Part shown: piece after piece, positions 16,013 to 24,964 of the stretch
How positions within the stretch are numbered: position 1 is the stretch's first letter
Layout: the number at the start of each line of letters is the position of its first letter
Assembly (NCBI RefSeq): GCF_014193255.1
Contig: NZ_JACHZB010000006.1
Location: 343,635-407,634 of the forward strand
DNA: 64,000 bases
Direction: 5' to 3'
Source of the DNA: Rhizobium sp. BK196
Lineage (GTDB): Bacteria > Pseudomonadota > Alphaproteobacteria > Rhizobiales > Rhizobiaceae
The notes under the pieces: generated by a model
Told to the model about the DNA's origin: nothing
Seen by the model: only the letters and a program-made list of their open reading frames with translations
The model's database searches: none
Made by a program: the position numbers and the translations under genes

Positions 16013-17623
16013 TCACGACTGCAGCGCGGTATCGCCCCAGTTCGAAACTGCCCATCGCGGATTGTCCGAAACGTTCAGCACCGTGTCGCGGGCGACCGTG
16101 ATGAAGCCCCATTCGGCGACATTGATCAGTGGCAGTTCGGCCACCACAAGCTGCTGGAACTTGTAGTAGAGGTCGGTGCGTGCAGCCGTATCAACGGTCT
16201 CGGACGCCTGCTTAATGATCTTGTCGAGCTCGGCGCTGACATAGCCGCCCTGGTTGGAGAAGGGCACGCCGTCAGGCGTTCCGGACTGGACAAGGATCGT
16301 CGTGGAGATGGCAGGATCACCGCGGAAGACCGGCGGGCCGACGGCGATGTCGAAATCGTGGTCGGTATAGACTGCCTTTTGATGAGCCGCCGCATCGGCA
16401 TTGACGATAACGGCATCGATACCGACGGCCGCAAGCGCCTGGCGCAGATAATCGCCGAACTGGCGCGTCTCGTTGAAATAGGGTGCCGGCCGCAGCTTGA
16501 GCTGGAATCGATTGCCGTCGGGGCCTTTGGTGTAGCCGCCCTGGTCCAGCAGCTCGTTTGCCGCCTTCACGTCGAAATTATAGTTGGCGACATCGGCGGT
16601 GTAGAATTCCTTCGAATTCTTCGGAACAGGGCCGGTGGATTCCGTCGCATAGCCGAGGAAGATCGTATCGACGACGAACTTCTTGTCGATCGCATGCGCA
16701 ATCGCCTGACGGACCCTGAGATCGGAGAGTTCCTTGCGGCGATGATTGATCTCGATGACGAGCTGATAGGTGAGCGCCTCATAGCCCTTGGAGATCACCT
16801 TAATGCCCGCAACCTTGGAGATGCGGTCGAGATCGGCAAGCGGTACGGCCGAGAAGGCGGCGAGATGGATTTCCTCGGCTTCGAGTGCGGCTCCGGCCGA
16901 ATCACGATCCGGCAGCACGCGGTAGACGATTTCGTTGAGCTTTGGCTCGCCCTTCTGCCAGTAATTCTCGTTGCGCGTCAGGCGGTAATATTCGCCCGGC
17001 TTGTATTCGGCGAACTTGAACGGGCCGGTGCCGACAAGCGTGTTGTTGGCCGGGTTCTTGGCGATATCGGTACCTTCAAAAATATGCTTGGGAACGACGC
17101 TGGTGACGGCTGGAAGCGCATTGCGGATGAGCTGGAAGGGCGTCGGCTTCGAGAAACGGAAGATCGCCGTGTGATCGTCGGGTGTATCGACTGCTTGCAG
17201 ATTGGCGAAGACCACGCGACCGAGGTTCTGGAGCGGTTTCCAGACGTTGAGCGCCGAGAAGGCGACGTCGGCCGAGGTGAATGGCTTGCCGTCATGCCAG
17301 GTGGCGTTATCGCGTAGCTTGAAGGTGACAGAGAGTCCGTCGGCGGAGCCTTCCCAAGACGTGGCCAGACGTGGCGCCAAACCATCCGAGCCTTCGTAGG
17401 AGGCCTCCGCGAGTGGCTCGATCACCTTGCTCGCGATGAAGAAGACGCCGTTCGAGGCGACGATTGCGGGATTGAGGTTCTTCGGCTCGGAGTCGGCTGC
17501 AACGATCAGGCGCCCGCCGGCCGGTACGTCCTGCGCCACCGTAATACGCGACAACGCCGTCGTTCCGAGAAGCAGCGCCGTGCCCTTCAGCAGGCCGCGC
17601 CGAGAGATATCTGCAATAGTCAT
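16013..17623 (-). CDS. Peptide-type ABC transporter substrate-binding protein (family 5), Tat signal
   Basis: A 536-residue family 5 binding protein, the class used for peptides, nickel, opines and some sulfur compounds. The N-terminus has a twin-arginine motif (SRRGLLKG) and a hydrophobic core ending near TVAQD, so export is probably via Tat. Family features include the segments LRDNATWHDGKPFTSAD and VGTGPFKF. Start: ATG 17623 after AGGAGGGGG. It leads a minus-strand operon with two permeases, two ATPases and an aminotransferase. An isolated ATCTATA/TATAGAT half-site lies upstream at 17654-17660. Confidence 0.9.
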   Translation of the reverse strand: MTIADISRRGLLKGTALLLGTTALSRITVAQDVPAGGRLIVAADSEPKNLNPAIVASNGVFFIASKVIEPLAEASYEGSDGLAPRLATSWEGSADGLSVTFKLRDNATWHDGKPFTSADVAFSALNVWKPLQNLGRVVFANLQAVDTPDDHTAIFRFSKPTPFQLIRNALPAVTSVVPKHIFEGTDIAKNPANNTLVGTGPFKFAEYKPGEYYRLTRNENYWQKGEPKLNEIVYRVLPDRDSAGAALEAEEIHLAAFSAVPLADLDRISKVAGIKVISKGYEALTYQLVIEINHRRKELSDLRVRQAIAHAIDKKFVVDTIFLGYATESTGPVPKNSKEFYTADVANYNFDVKAANELLDQGGYTKGPDGNRFQLKLRPAPYFNETRQFGDYLRQALAAVGIDAVIVNADAAAHQKAVYTDHDFDIAVGPPVFRGDPAISTTILVQSGTPDGVPFSNQGGYVSAELDKIIKQASETVDTAARTDLYYKFQQLVVAELPLINVAEWGFITVARDTVLNVSDNPRWAVSNWGDTALQS

Positions 17624-17690
17624 GCCCCCTCCTGATACCTAAGAAATTAAATGATCTATATTCGAGCTGAAACGGTAAGTGTGACAGGAA

Positions 17691-19148
17691 TTAAATTCGA
17701 ACAGCATGGCCAGGCGAGATATTTTTTGTCACCCAGCCATTATTTTTCAGCGGGCTGCCGACAGCGAGCCGCGGCGCGTCAATGCCGAGGTTGCGGTACG
17801 CCGCTCCCGGATGCGGCGCAACCAGCCGCGGTCCCGCGCTACCAAGCTTTTCACGCAGCGTACCCTGCCGGTATTCGGTCTTGTAGACGCCGCGCTTCTG
17901 CAGTTCCGGCACTAACAGGTCGACGGTGTCTTCGAAGCTCTCGGGCGTCACCGCATAGGCGAGGTTGAAACCATCGACGTCGGTATCCTCGACCCATTCC
18001 TGCATTAGATCGGCGACTGTCGATGGCGAGCCGACGAAGACAGGGCCGAAACCGCCGACGCCCACCCAATCGGCCATTTCGCGCACGGTCCATTCCTTAT
18101 CCGGATCGATGGTCGTGAAGGTTTCGACAGCCGATTGCACCGCATTCGTATAGCGATGGCGCAGAACTTCATCCGGGCCGAACTGGCCGAAATCGATACC
18201 GGTCCAGCCTGATATCAGCGTCAGCGCACCCTCGAAGGAGGCGTATTGGCGATATTCGTTGAACTTGCGCTGTGCCTCGGCATCGGTCTCGCCGAGGACG
18301 ACGGTCTGCAGGTTGAAGGCGAGGATTTCGCGCGGATTGCGTCCGAGCCGCTCCGCCGCCTGGCGGACATTGGCGACGTAACGCTTCAATACCGCTTTGG
18401 AGGGCGCCGCAACAAAGATGCATTCGGCATGCGCGCCGGCAAAATCCTTGCCGCGGCTGGAGGCGCCGGCCTGATAGAGCACTGGCGTGCGCTGTGGAGA
18501 AGGCTCGCTCAGGTGAATGCCGGGAACGTTGAAATATTTGCCGGAATGATTGATCGGATGGACCTTTTCCGGATGGGTGAAGATGCCGGCTTCGCGGTCG
18601 CGCACGACGGCGTCGTCCTCCCAGCTTCCCTCCCAGAGCTTGTAGCAGACCTCGAGATATTCTTCGGCGAGATCATAGCGGTCGTCATGGTTGGTCTGCG
18701 CGGCCTGGCCGATATTGAGCGCACCGCTGTTCAGATAGGAGGTGACGATGTTCCAGCCGACTCGACCTTTGGTCAGATGATCGAGCGTGGAGATTCGCCG
18801 GGCAAAAGTATAAGGGTGTTCGAAAGAGAGCGAAGCCGTCAGGCCAAAGCCGAGATGTTCGGTCTCATAAGCCATCGTCGGGATGAGCTGCAGCGGATCG
18901 TTGACCGGCACTTGCGCCGAATGGCGGAGCGCGGCATCGACATTGCCGTTCAAGACGTCATAAACACCGAGTACATCGGCGATGAAGAGACCATCGAACT
19001 TGCCGCGCTCCAGCGTTTTTGCCAGATGCACCCAATAATCGAGATCCTTGTAGGTCCAGGATTTGTCGCGCGGATGCCGCCATAGCCCCGGCGACTGGTG
19101 TCCGACGCAATTCATGTCGAAGGCGTTGAGCCTGATTTCACGGGTCAT
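17691..19148 (-). CDS. LLM class flavin-dependent monooxygenase (NtaA/SnaA/DszA family)
   Basis: A 485-residue FMNH2-dependent monooxygenase of the bacterial luciferase-like fold. Typical family segments are GLFIADVLG near the N-terminus, GRVGWNIVTSYLNSGA, and VLYQAGASSRGKDFA, the FMN-site motif of NtaA, SnaA and DszA. These enzymes cleave C-N or C-S bonds using reduced flavin from a separate reductase; none is visible here. The gene follows two ribose-type permease genes on the same strand with 33 nt spacing, so it probably acts on the solute imported by that transporter. Start: ATG 19148 with AGGAAG upstream. Confidence 0.88.
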   Translation of the reverse strand: MTREIRLNAFDMNCVGHQSPGLWRHPRDKSWTYKDLDYWVHLAKTLERGKFDGLFIADVLGVYDVLNGNVDAALRHSAQVPVNDPLQLIPTMAYETEHLGFGLTASLSFEHPYTFARRISTLDHLTKGRVGWNIVTSYLNSGALNIGQAAQTNHDDRYDLAEEYLEVCYKLWEGSWEDDAVVRDREAGIFTHPEKVHPINHSGKYFNVPGIHLSEPSPQRTPVLYQAGASSRGKDFAGAHAECIFVAAPSKAVLKRYVANVRQAAERLGRNPREILAFNLQTVVLGETDAEAQRKFNEYRQYASFEGALTLISGWTGIDFGQFGPDEVLRHRYTNAVQSAVETFTTIDPDKEWTVREMADWVGVGGFGPVFVGSPSTVADLMQEWVEDTDVDGFNLAYAVTPESFEDTVDLLVPELQKRGVYKTEYRQGTLREKLGSAGPRLVAPHPGAAYRNLGIDAPRLAVGSPLKNNGWVTKNISPGHAVRI

Positions 19149-19181
19149 GTCATTCTTCCTGCGTTGTCGGCGAGGTGCGGT

Positions 19182-20159
19182 TCAGGCGCCGACGGTTTTT
19201 CTGTTTATGAAGCTGAGGGCGAGCACGGCAAAGATGAGCGTGCCGGTGCCGACCTGCTGCCAGTAGAAGTTCAGGCCAGTCAGCAGCAGGCCGTTGGCGA
19301 CGATGCTGAGGAGCAGGACGCCGAGAACGGTGCCAAGCACATTGGGCCGGCCGAGCGGCGACAGCGTCGTGCCGATGAAGGTGGCGCCGATGGCGTTCAG
19401 CAGGAACGCATTGCCGGAGGAGGGGATGTAGACGGTCACCGTCGCCGTCAGGATGAGACCGGCAACGGCGGCAATCAGCCCAGCGAGAATGAAGGTGGCG
19501 GCAACAGGCGCGCCGAGACCGATGCCGGAATAGCGCACGACGCTCGGCTGGATGCCGATCGAGACTACCACGCGCCCGAAACGGGTCCGAGCGAAGATTG
19601 CGGCTGCGCCCGCGATGACGATGGCAGCAATCACCAATGGCACCGGAACGTTGGCAATCGTGCCGTGGCCGAGAAAGCGAAAGGCTTCCGGCACTCCCGA
19701 GGGCGGAAGATAAACCGGGTTGCCGCCATTGGTCAGCAATTGCTGGACGCTGCGCCCGATAAAGAGGGTGCCGAGTGTCGCGAGAAACGGTGCGACGCCG
19801 ATCACGGATATGAGGACAGCGTTGAACGCGCCGACCAGCGCGCCGGCTGCAAGCCCGGCGATGAGCGCGAGCGGCACCGGCTGGCCCGCCAGAACGAAGG
19901 AGACGAAAGCAAAGCTTGCAAAATCGACGGCCGTGCCGACCGAGAGATCGATGCCGCCTGCGGAGACCGCGAAGGTCATGGCGATCGAGACGATGGCAAG
20001 CAGCGTGAAATTGTTGACGAGAATGCTTTGCAGGTTGCCGGGAGTGAAGAAGGTGGGCGCGAGGACGGAGAACACAGAGAAAACCACGATCAGCGCTATG
20101 ATCAGGCCAAAGCGTGCGAGGCCGGCGAGCGAGCGTCCGGCTGAAGTTGAGGCGGACAT
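19182..20159 (-). CDS. Ribose-type ABC transporter permease
   Basis: A 325-residue permease of the RbsC/BPD-transp-2 family: multiple membrane helices, the signature VSAGGIDLSVGTAVD and the C-terminal LGRPNVLGTVLG motif. It follows a second, different permease by 1 nt, so the transporter probably uses a permease heterodimer. The monooxygenase gene is next downstream. Confidence 0.88.
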   Translation of the reverse strand: MSASTSAGRSLAGLARFGLIIALIVVFSVFSVLAPTFFTPGNLQSILVNNFTLLAIVSIAMTFAVSAGGIDLSVGTAVDFASFAFVSFVLAGQPVPLALIAGLAAGALVGAFNAVLISVIGVAPFLATLGTLFIGRSVQQLLTNGGNPVYLPPSGVPEAFRFLGHGTIANVPVPLVIAAIVIAGAAAIFARTRFGRVVVSIGIQPSVVRYSGIGLGAPVAATFILAGLIAAVAGLILTATVTVYIPSSGNAFLLNAIGATFIGTTLSPLGRPNVLGTVLGVLLLSIVANGLLLTGLNFYWQQVGTGTLIFAVLALSFINRKTVGA

Positions 20160-20160
20160 A

Positions 20161-21180
20161 TCAGATCTCCCGCTTGCGCAGTAATGTCGTGGCCGACACG
20201 ACGATCAGGATGAGAAGGCCCTGCACACCGCTGACGAGCGTGCTTGGCAGGTTCAGGAGCTGAAAGCCGTTGGTGAGGAAGCCGATGAACAGCGCCGAGA
20301 TCAGCGTTCCCGGAATGGTCGGCACCAGCCGCCGCGAAAAGACCGAGCCGAGCAGCGCAATGACGACGACAGGCAGCAGCGCCTCGCCCGAACCGGTCGT
20401 GCTGCCGCTGAGATAGGAGACCGAGAGAATGCCGGCAAAACCGCCGCAGAGCCCGCTGGCGATGAACGCGCCGGCAAGCAGCCGCTTGAGCGGCAGGCCG
20501 GCGGCGCGTGCCGCGTCCGGAAACTCGCCGACGGCATAAAGCCTGAGCCCGATCGGCGTATATTGCACGATCGCCGTGGCAATTGCCGTGAAGCCGAGCA
20601 GCACGTAGGCGAGAATGGGGATGCCGAAACTATCGGAGGCCGAAACAGCCGTCAGAAAATCGGTCGACGCAGGTACGACGGTGTTCTGCGTCAGGACAAG
20701 TTCGAGGCCGGCGACAACATTCATCACTGCGAGCGTAGCTAGCAGCGGGACGATTCCCGCGAGTACGACGGCGACGGCGTTGACCGCGCCGATCGCAACA
20801 CCGGTCAACAAAGCCGCCGCCGCCGCTGTTGCGTCACCATAGCCAAGTTGGATCAGGGTCGCATAGACTGCAGCGCTCAGGCCCATATTGGCCGCCAACG
20901 ACAGGTCGATGCCGCCGGTGACCACATTCGAGCCTCCGGCGATCAGCACGACTGTCAGTCCGATCGCCAATATACCGGAAATGGCGGACTGGCCGAGAAC
21001 ATTGCCGATATTGCCGACAGACAGAAAATAAGGCGCCGTCAAAGAGAACACGACAAGGATGGCCGCGAAGGCAAGCAGCGAGCCGAAGCGGAGCACCGCG
21101 ACCGCCGCTGCGCCCCTGGCTTGCGACACGGGGTCCGTGGACGCGGTGGGAAGAGGCCCGAAATGAACGTCAGCCGACAT
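20161..21180 (-). CDS. Ribose-type ABC transporter permease (second subunit)
   Basis: A 339-residue RbsC-family permease with VTGGIDLSLAANMGLSAA and several hydrophobic helices. The ATG at 21180 has AAGGA 8 nt upstream and is preferred over 21225. It overlaps the ATPase stop by 11 nt. Two RbsC-type permeases in tandem differ from the single permease of ribose systems and resemble autoinducer-2- or sugar-acid-type arrangements. Confidence 0.87.
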   Translation of the reverse strand: MSADVHFGPLPTASTDPVSQARGAAAVAVLRFGSLLAFAAILVVFSLTAPYFLSVGNIGNVLGQSAISGILAIGLTVVLIAGGSNVVTGGIDLSLAANMGLSAAVYATLIQLGYGDATAAAAALLTGVAIGAVNAVAVVLAGIVPLLATLAVMNVVAGLELVLTQNTVVPASTDFLTAVSASDSFGIPILAYVLLGFTAIATAIVQYTPIGLRLYAVGEFPDAARAAGLPLKRLLAGAFIASGLCGGFAGILSVSYLSGSTTGSGEALLPVVVIALLGSVFSRRLVPTIPGTLISALFIGFLTNGFQLLNLPSTLVSGVQGLLILIVVSATTLLRKREI

Positions 21181-22720
21181 GGCGCAATCCTTCCGAAGCG
21201 CCGGTCGAGATCGACAGGACTTCATCCGTTGTGGTTTTCGAGGAATCGAGCTCGCGGATCAGCCGGCCGCGGAAAAACACCAGGATCCTGTCCGTAATCC
21301 CGACGAGCTCCGGCAGGTCGGAGGAGAGAACGATAACGCCGGCCCCACGTGCGGCCAGTTCGCCGATCAGCGTATAGATTTCGACCTTTGAGCCGATATC
21401 GACACCGACGGTCGGTTCATCCAGCAGGTAGATTTCCGACTGGCGGCTCAGCCATTTGGCGATCGCCACCTTCTGCTGATTGCCGCCCGAGAGTGTGCGG
21501 ACCAACGCATCGCGCCCGGCCGTTTTGATCTGCAGTCGCTTGATCAGGTCTTCCGTGTCGGAGCGCTCACGCTTGCGATTGAGGAAACCGAAACGGCTGT
21601 AACGGGCAAGGCTCGGGAGGGTGATATTTTCGGTCACACTGAGATCGAGGCCGACGCCGTGTCCGCGCCGGTCCTCGGGAACAAGCGCAAGCCGGCGGTC
21701 CACCGCTTTTGCGGGGCTGCCGGGCCGTACTGCTCGTCCCTCGATTTCAATCTCGCCGCTTGCGGCCTGTTCCAGACCGAAAAGCGTGCGGATCAGGTCT
21801 TTGGCGCCGGAGCCGAGGAGGCCGGTGATGCCGAGCACCTCGCCGCGGCGCAGGCTGAAACTGACGTCGTCAAACCGGTTGGGTGCCGAAAGCCCCCGGA
21901 TATTCAGGATCGCTTCGCCGAGATCGACCCGGCGCTTGGGGAACATTTCGGTGAGGTCACGCTCGATCATCAGACCGGCGATCGCCTTGGCCGAGGTCCC
22001 GCCTGTCGGCAGCGAGGCCACATCCCGGCCGTTGCGCAGCACGGTGACGTGATCGCAGAGTTCTTCGATCTCGTTGAGATAATGCGAGATGTAGATAATG
22101 GTAACACCTTCGTCGCGCAGCCGGCGGATCAGGCGGAAGAGGATTTCAGCCTCGCGCCGTACCAATGCAGCGGTCGGCTCGTCGAAGACGAGAACTTTCG
22201 GCTGATGGAGCAATGCCCGCGTGATCTGGACGATCTGCTTTTCGGCGGTCGAGAGCTCGCCGATAAGGGCGTTCTTCGGCAGAGTGATCCCAAAATAATT
22301 GGCAAGGATCTCGCCGGCGCGTTTCTGCATTGCCCGGCGATCAAGGAAGGGTGTTCCCGCACGCCGCGTCTCGCGGCCGAGAAACAGTGCCTCGCCGACC
22401 GTGAATGTCGGAACCAGCAGTCTGTCCTGATGGATGAAATGAATGCCGAGCTCTTCGTTCAGATGCGGTGTCAGCCGATCATAGGCTTTGCCTTCGATTT
22501 TGATCGTGCCTTCGTCCGCGACATGCAGCCCGGCAAGCAGCTTGATCAGCGTCGACTTGCCGGCTCCGTTCTGGCCGACGAGGCCGTGGACGGTGCCGCG
22601 ACGTATGGCGAGTGATGCGCCGGCCAGTGCCTGGGCGCCGCCGAAGCGCTTGACGATATGATCGAAGCGAATGATGACATTATCGTCGGCTGTCGCTTGC
22701 GTCGGGACGGGTACAGTCAT
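21170..22720 (-). CDS. Ribose-type ABC transporter ATP-binding protein (two ATPase domains)
   Basis: A 516-residue tandem ATPase of the RbsA/MglA family. The N-terminal domain has Walker A GQNGAGKST, a nonstandard signature LSTAEKQIVQ and Walker B VLVFDEPTAAL. The C-terminal domain has a degenerate Walker A (GLLGSGAKD) and a normal LSGGNQQK signature with LLDEPTVGVD. Start 22720 has GGAAAG 7 nt upstream; 22741 is an alternative adding 7 residues. Confidence 0.9.
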   Translation of the reverse strand: MTVPVPTQATADDNVIIRFDHIVKRFGGAQALAGASLAIRRGTVHGLVGQNGAGKSTLIKLLAGLHVADEGTIKIEGKAYDRLTPHLNEELGIHFIHQDRLLVPTFTVGEALFLGRETRRAGTPFLDRRAMQKRAGEILANYFGITLPKNALIGELSTAEKQIVQITRALLHQPKVLVFDEPTAALVRREAEILFRLIRRLRDEGVTIIYISHYLNEIEELCDHVTVLRNGRDVASLPTGGTSAKAIAGLMIERDLTEMFPKRRVDLGEAILNIRGLSAPNRFDDVSFSLRRGEVLGITGLLGSGAKDLIRTLFGLEQAASGEIEIEGRAVRPGSPAKAVDRRLALVPEDRRGHGVGLDLSVTENITLPSLARYSRFGFLNRKRERSDTEDLIKRLQIKTAGRDALVRTLSGGNQQKVAIAKWLSRQSEIYLLDEPTVGVDIGSKVEIYTLIGELAARGAGVIVLSSDLPELVGITDRILVFFRGRLIRELDSSKTTTDEVLSISTGASEGLRHVG

Positions 22721-22758
22721 GATGCCGCTTTCCAGGGACATGCGGACCCTGCGGCATC
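22721..22758 (-). other. Intergenic hairpin between binding protein and ATPase genes
   Basis: GATGCCGC (22721-22728) and GCGGCATC (22751-22758) are exact complements, with an inner AGGG/CCCT pairing. It lies just after the binding-protein stop on the minus strand, with no T run, and is likely an mRNA-stabilising or attenuating structure. Confidence 0.45.
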
Positions 22759-22780
22759 AGCCGCAAGGCCCGCCTTGATA

Positions 22781-23791
22781 TCAGCCGATACCGAGCTTCT
22801 TGATGATCTCGGAGACGTTTTCCTTGTTGGCCAGCAGCGCCGGTACGTAGGTCTCGCGCGGCAGCGTCTGGCCGGCGAGCAGCCTGGCGACGTTGCGGAC
22901 CGCGACACGGCCGATCTCCGCCGGCTGCTGGGCAGCATCGGCGCCAGCCGGTGAATTCTTGTCGGCAACAAGCTGGAGAACCTCTGGACTGCCGTCGACG
23001 CCATAGGTGCGGATTTCGTTGCGGCCGGCGGCGGCGATCGCCTGCGTTGCGCCGAGCTGCGGAATATCCCAGGCCGACCAGACGGCCTTGATCGAGCCCT
23101 TGTCCGGATATTTGTTGAGGATCGCAGTGATCTGCGTGAAGGCGTCCTGGACCGTATTCGGGATGACGTCGCGCAATTCCGGCTGGAGGATCTTCACCTT
23201 CGGGAAATACTTGACGACGTTGACGAGCTGATCGTAGCGGATGGCGCAGGGCGTGACACCGTAGAAGCCGTTGAAGACGACGATATTGCCTTCTCCGCCG
23301 ATATCGGAAACGAGCTGCAGGGCGAGGTCCTTGCCGATGCCCCAATTGTCCGACGTCGTGTTGTTGATCGAATTGGTCGAGCCGACATCGACGGTCAGAA
23401 CCGGAATGCCGGCGTCACGAGCCTTCTTCAGCCAGGGGTCGATGACGCTGAGCGTGCCGAGGATCTGCACCAGCGCATCCGGCTTCTGGGCGACGAGCGT
23501 CTGCAACTGGGCGATCAGCTTGCCGTCGTTACGCCCGGCATCGACTGCGATCGGCTCGCCGCCAAGCCGCTTCACCTCTTCGATCTGGGCATTATAGACC
23601 TGCAGATCGAAATAGTGGTCCGTTCCGGTGGCGCTGATGGCGATGCGCTTGCCTTTCAGGGAAAGCCCTTCGTCTTCGGCCCTTACGGCCGGTGCGGTCA
23701 GCATGCTGGCGCCTGCAAAGGTGGCACTTGCGACGGCAGCAAGTTTCAAGATTTTACGGCGTCCGAAGCCGCCTCCAAGTCCTTCATTCAT
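22781..23791 (-). CDS. Ribose-type ABC transporter substrate-binding protein, Tat-like signal
   Basis: A 336-residue periplasmic binding protein of the RbsB/Peripla_BP_4 family. The N-terminus carries GRRKILKL and a hydrophobic stretch ending at VRAED, consistent with twin-arginine export. The mature part has the family pattern (IAISATGTDHYFDLQVYN, then TYGVDGSPEV). It is first of a five-gene unit with a two-domain ATPase, two permeases and a flavin monooxygenase. Start: ATG 23791 with AGAGGG 8 nt upstream. A perfect CTATA-N5-TATAG palindrome lies 26 nt upstream. Confidence 0.9.
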   Translation of the reverse strand: MNEGLGGGFGRRKILKLAAVASATFAGASMLTAPAVRAEDEGLSLKGKRIAISATGTDHYFDLQVYNAQIEEVKRLGGEPIAVDAGRNDGKLIAQLQTLVAQKPDALVQILGTLSVIDPWLKKARDAGIPVLTVDVGSTNSINNTTSDNWGIGKDLALQLVSDIGGEGNIVVFNGFYGVTPCAIRYDQLVNVVKYFPKVKILQPELRDVIPNTVQDAFTQITAILNKYPDKGSIKAVWSAWDIPQLGATQAIAAAGRNEIRTYGVDGSPEVLQLVADKNSPAGADAAQQPAEIGRVAVRNVARLLAGQTLPRETYVPALLANKENVSEIIKKLGIG

Positions 23792-23816
23792 AACGATACC
23801 CTCTCGGTTTGATAAA

Positions 23817-23831
23817 CTATAAATTATATAG
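23817..23831. promoter_or_regulatory. CTATA-N5-TATAG palindrome upstream of a transporter/monooxygenase operon
   Basis: CTATAAATTATATAG is a dyad with 5-bp perfect arms and contains T-N11-A, the spacing of LysR-type boxes. It lies in the 115-bp gap before the binding-protein gene at 23791. A copy differing at one base lies at 30357-30371 in front of other flavin-enzyme genes. Confidence 0.5.
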
Positions 23832-23905
23832 ATTTAAGGCGTATAAGAGGTACGTTATTCCAAAAGCATGCGGTCGCAGGAAATTTTCTGAAGCTAAAGC
23901 TGGCT

Positions 23906-24964
23906 TCAGCGATCGCTGTTGCGACCGAGCCCATAGGTCAGGGCAAGTGCTCCGACGAGCACGGCGCCCTTGACGAAATCCTGCGTGTAGTAGGGAGCGT
24001 TCAGCATCGTCAGGCCGTTGAGCAGCACGCCGACGAAGACGGCGCCGGCAATGGTGCCAAGCACGTTGGGTCGGCGCAGGTTGAGGACGGCAAAGCCGAT
24101 GAGGGCGGCCGCGACCGAGTCCATCAGCAGCGATCCGCCGGAGGAGACATCGCCGCGGCCCACACGGGCCGCGATCACGATACCGCCAAGGGATGCCAGG
24201 GTCCCAGAGATGACATAGGCGAGCGTCTTCAACCGTGTGGTGGAGGCGCCGGCAAGCCGTGTCGCCATCTCGTTGCCGCCGGTGGCAAAGAGCAGCCGGC
24301 CAATGCGAGTGCGCTCGGTCAACACGAACAGGACGATGGCAACGATGGCCATCAGCACCACGGAGACGGGCAGGGTGGCAAAGAGGCTGTAGCGGCCGAT
24401 CAGCAGGAAAGCCGGATCATAGGCGCCCGTCGCCTTGGAGCCGTCTGGCAGGACAAGGCCTGCCGAAATCGACCGCCCGGCCGTCGGAATAAGCTGCAGG
24501 CCCGAGAGCAGGAACATCATCGCAAGGGTGGCCAGCAGGTCGGGGACGCGAAGCCGCACGATGAGCAAGGCGTTGACGAGCCCGACCGCCGCGCCGAAGG
24601 CAAGCACCAACGGCACTGTGGCGAAAACATCGAGATGCCAGACGATCATCGCATAGCTCGCGGCCATGACGCTGGAGGCGGCGACCGCTCCGATCGAGAG
24701 GTCAAAACCGCCGACGGCCAGCGTTACCGTCACACCGGCGCCGAGGATCGCAACGACCGATACGGCCTGGAGGATGCTCATCAGGTTGCCGATATTGGCG
24801 AAGGCCGGTTGCGCGATCGTGAAGCCGATCATCATCAGTCCGAGCAGGATGAACACCGCGCCGGCGCGCAGAAAGCTGCCGAGCACTGGGACGCCGGCAC
24901 CCTGGCCGTGGTTCGTTGCGGTCGAGCCTGCCTTTGGCAAGGCCTCCTCATCGATGGTTGTCAT
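23906..24964 (-). CDS. Ribose-type ABC transporter permease
   Basis: A 352-residue RbsC-family permease with the signature LAVGGFDLSIGAVAASS and C-terminal LRRPNVLGTIAG. The start overlaps the stop of the two-domain ATPase (ATGA). Its binding protein is most likely the divergently transcribed gene at 26679, so the transporter is split over two transcripts. AGGAA lies 9 nt before the ATG. Confidence 0.88.
   Translation of the reverse strand: MTTIDEEALPKAGSTATNHGQGAGVPVLGSFLRAGAVFILLGLMMIGFTIAQPAFANIGNLMSILQAVSVVAILGAGVTVTLAVGGFDLSIGAVAASSVMAASYAMIVWHLDVFATVPLVLAFGAAVGLVNALLIVRLRVPDLLATLAMMFLLSGLQLIPTAGRSISAGLVLPDGSKATGAYDPAFLLIGRYSLFATLPVSVVLMAIVAIVLFVLTERTRIGRLLFATGGNEMATRLAGASTTRLKTLAYVISGTLASLGGIVIAARVGRGDVSSGGSLLMDSVAAALIGFAVLNLRRPNVLGTIAGAVFVGVLLNGLTMLNAPYYTQDFVKGAVLVGALALTYGLGRNSDR

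Noticed and set aside
15926..17317. 463-codon plus-strand frame opposite the family 5 binding-protein gene
   Set aside because: It is the antisense of a clearly recognisable gene with a Tat signal and family motifs; the antisense frame has none.
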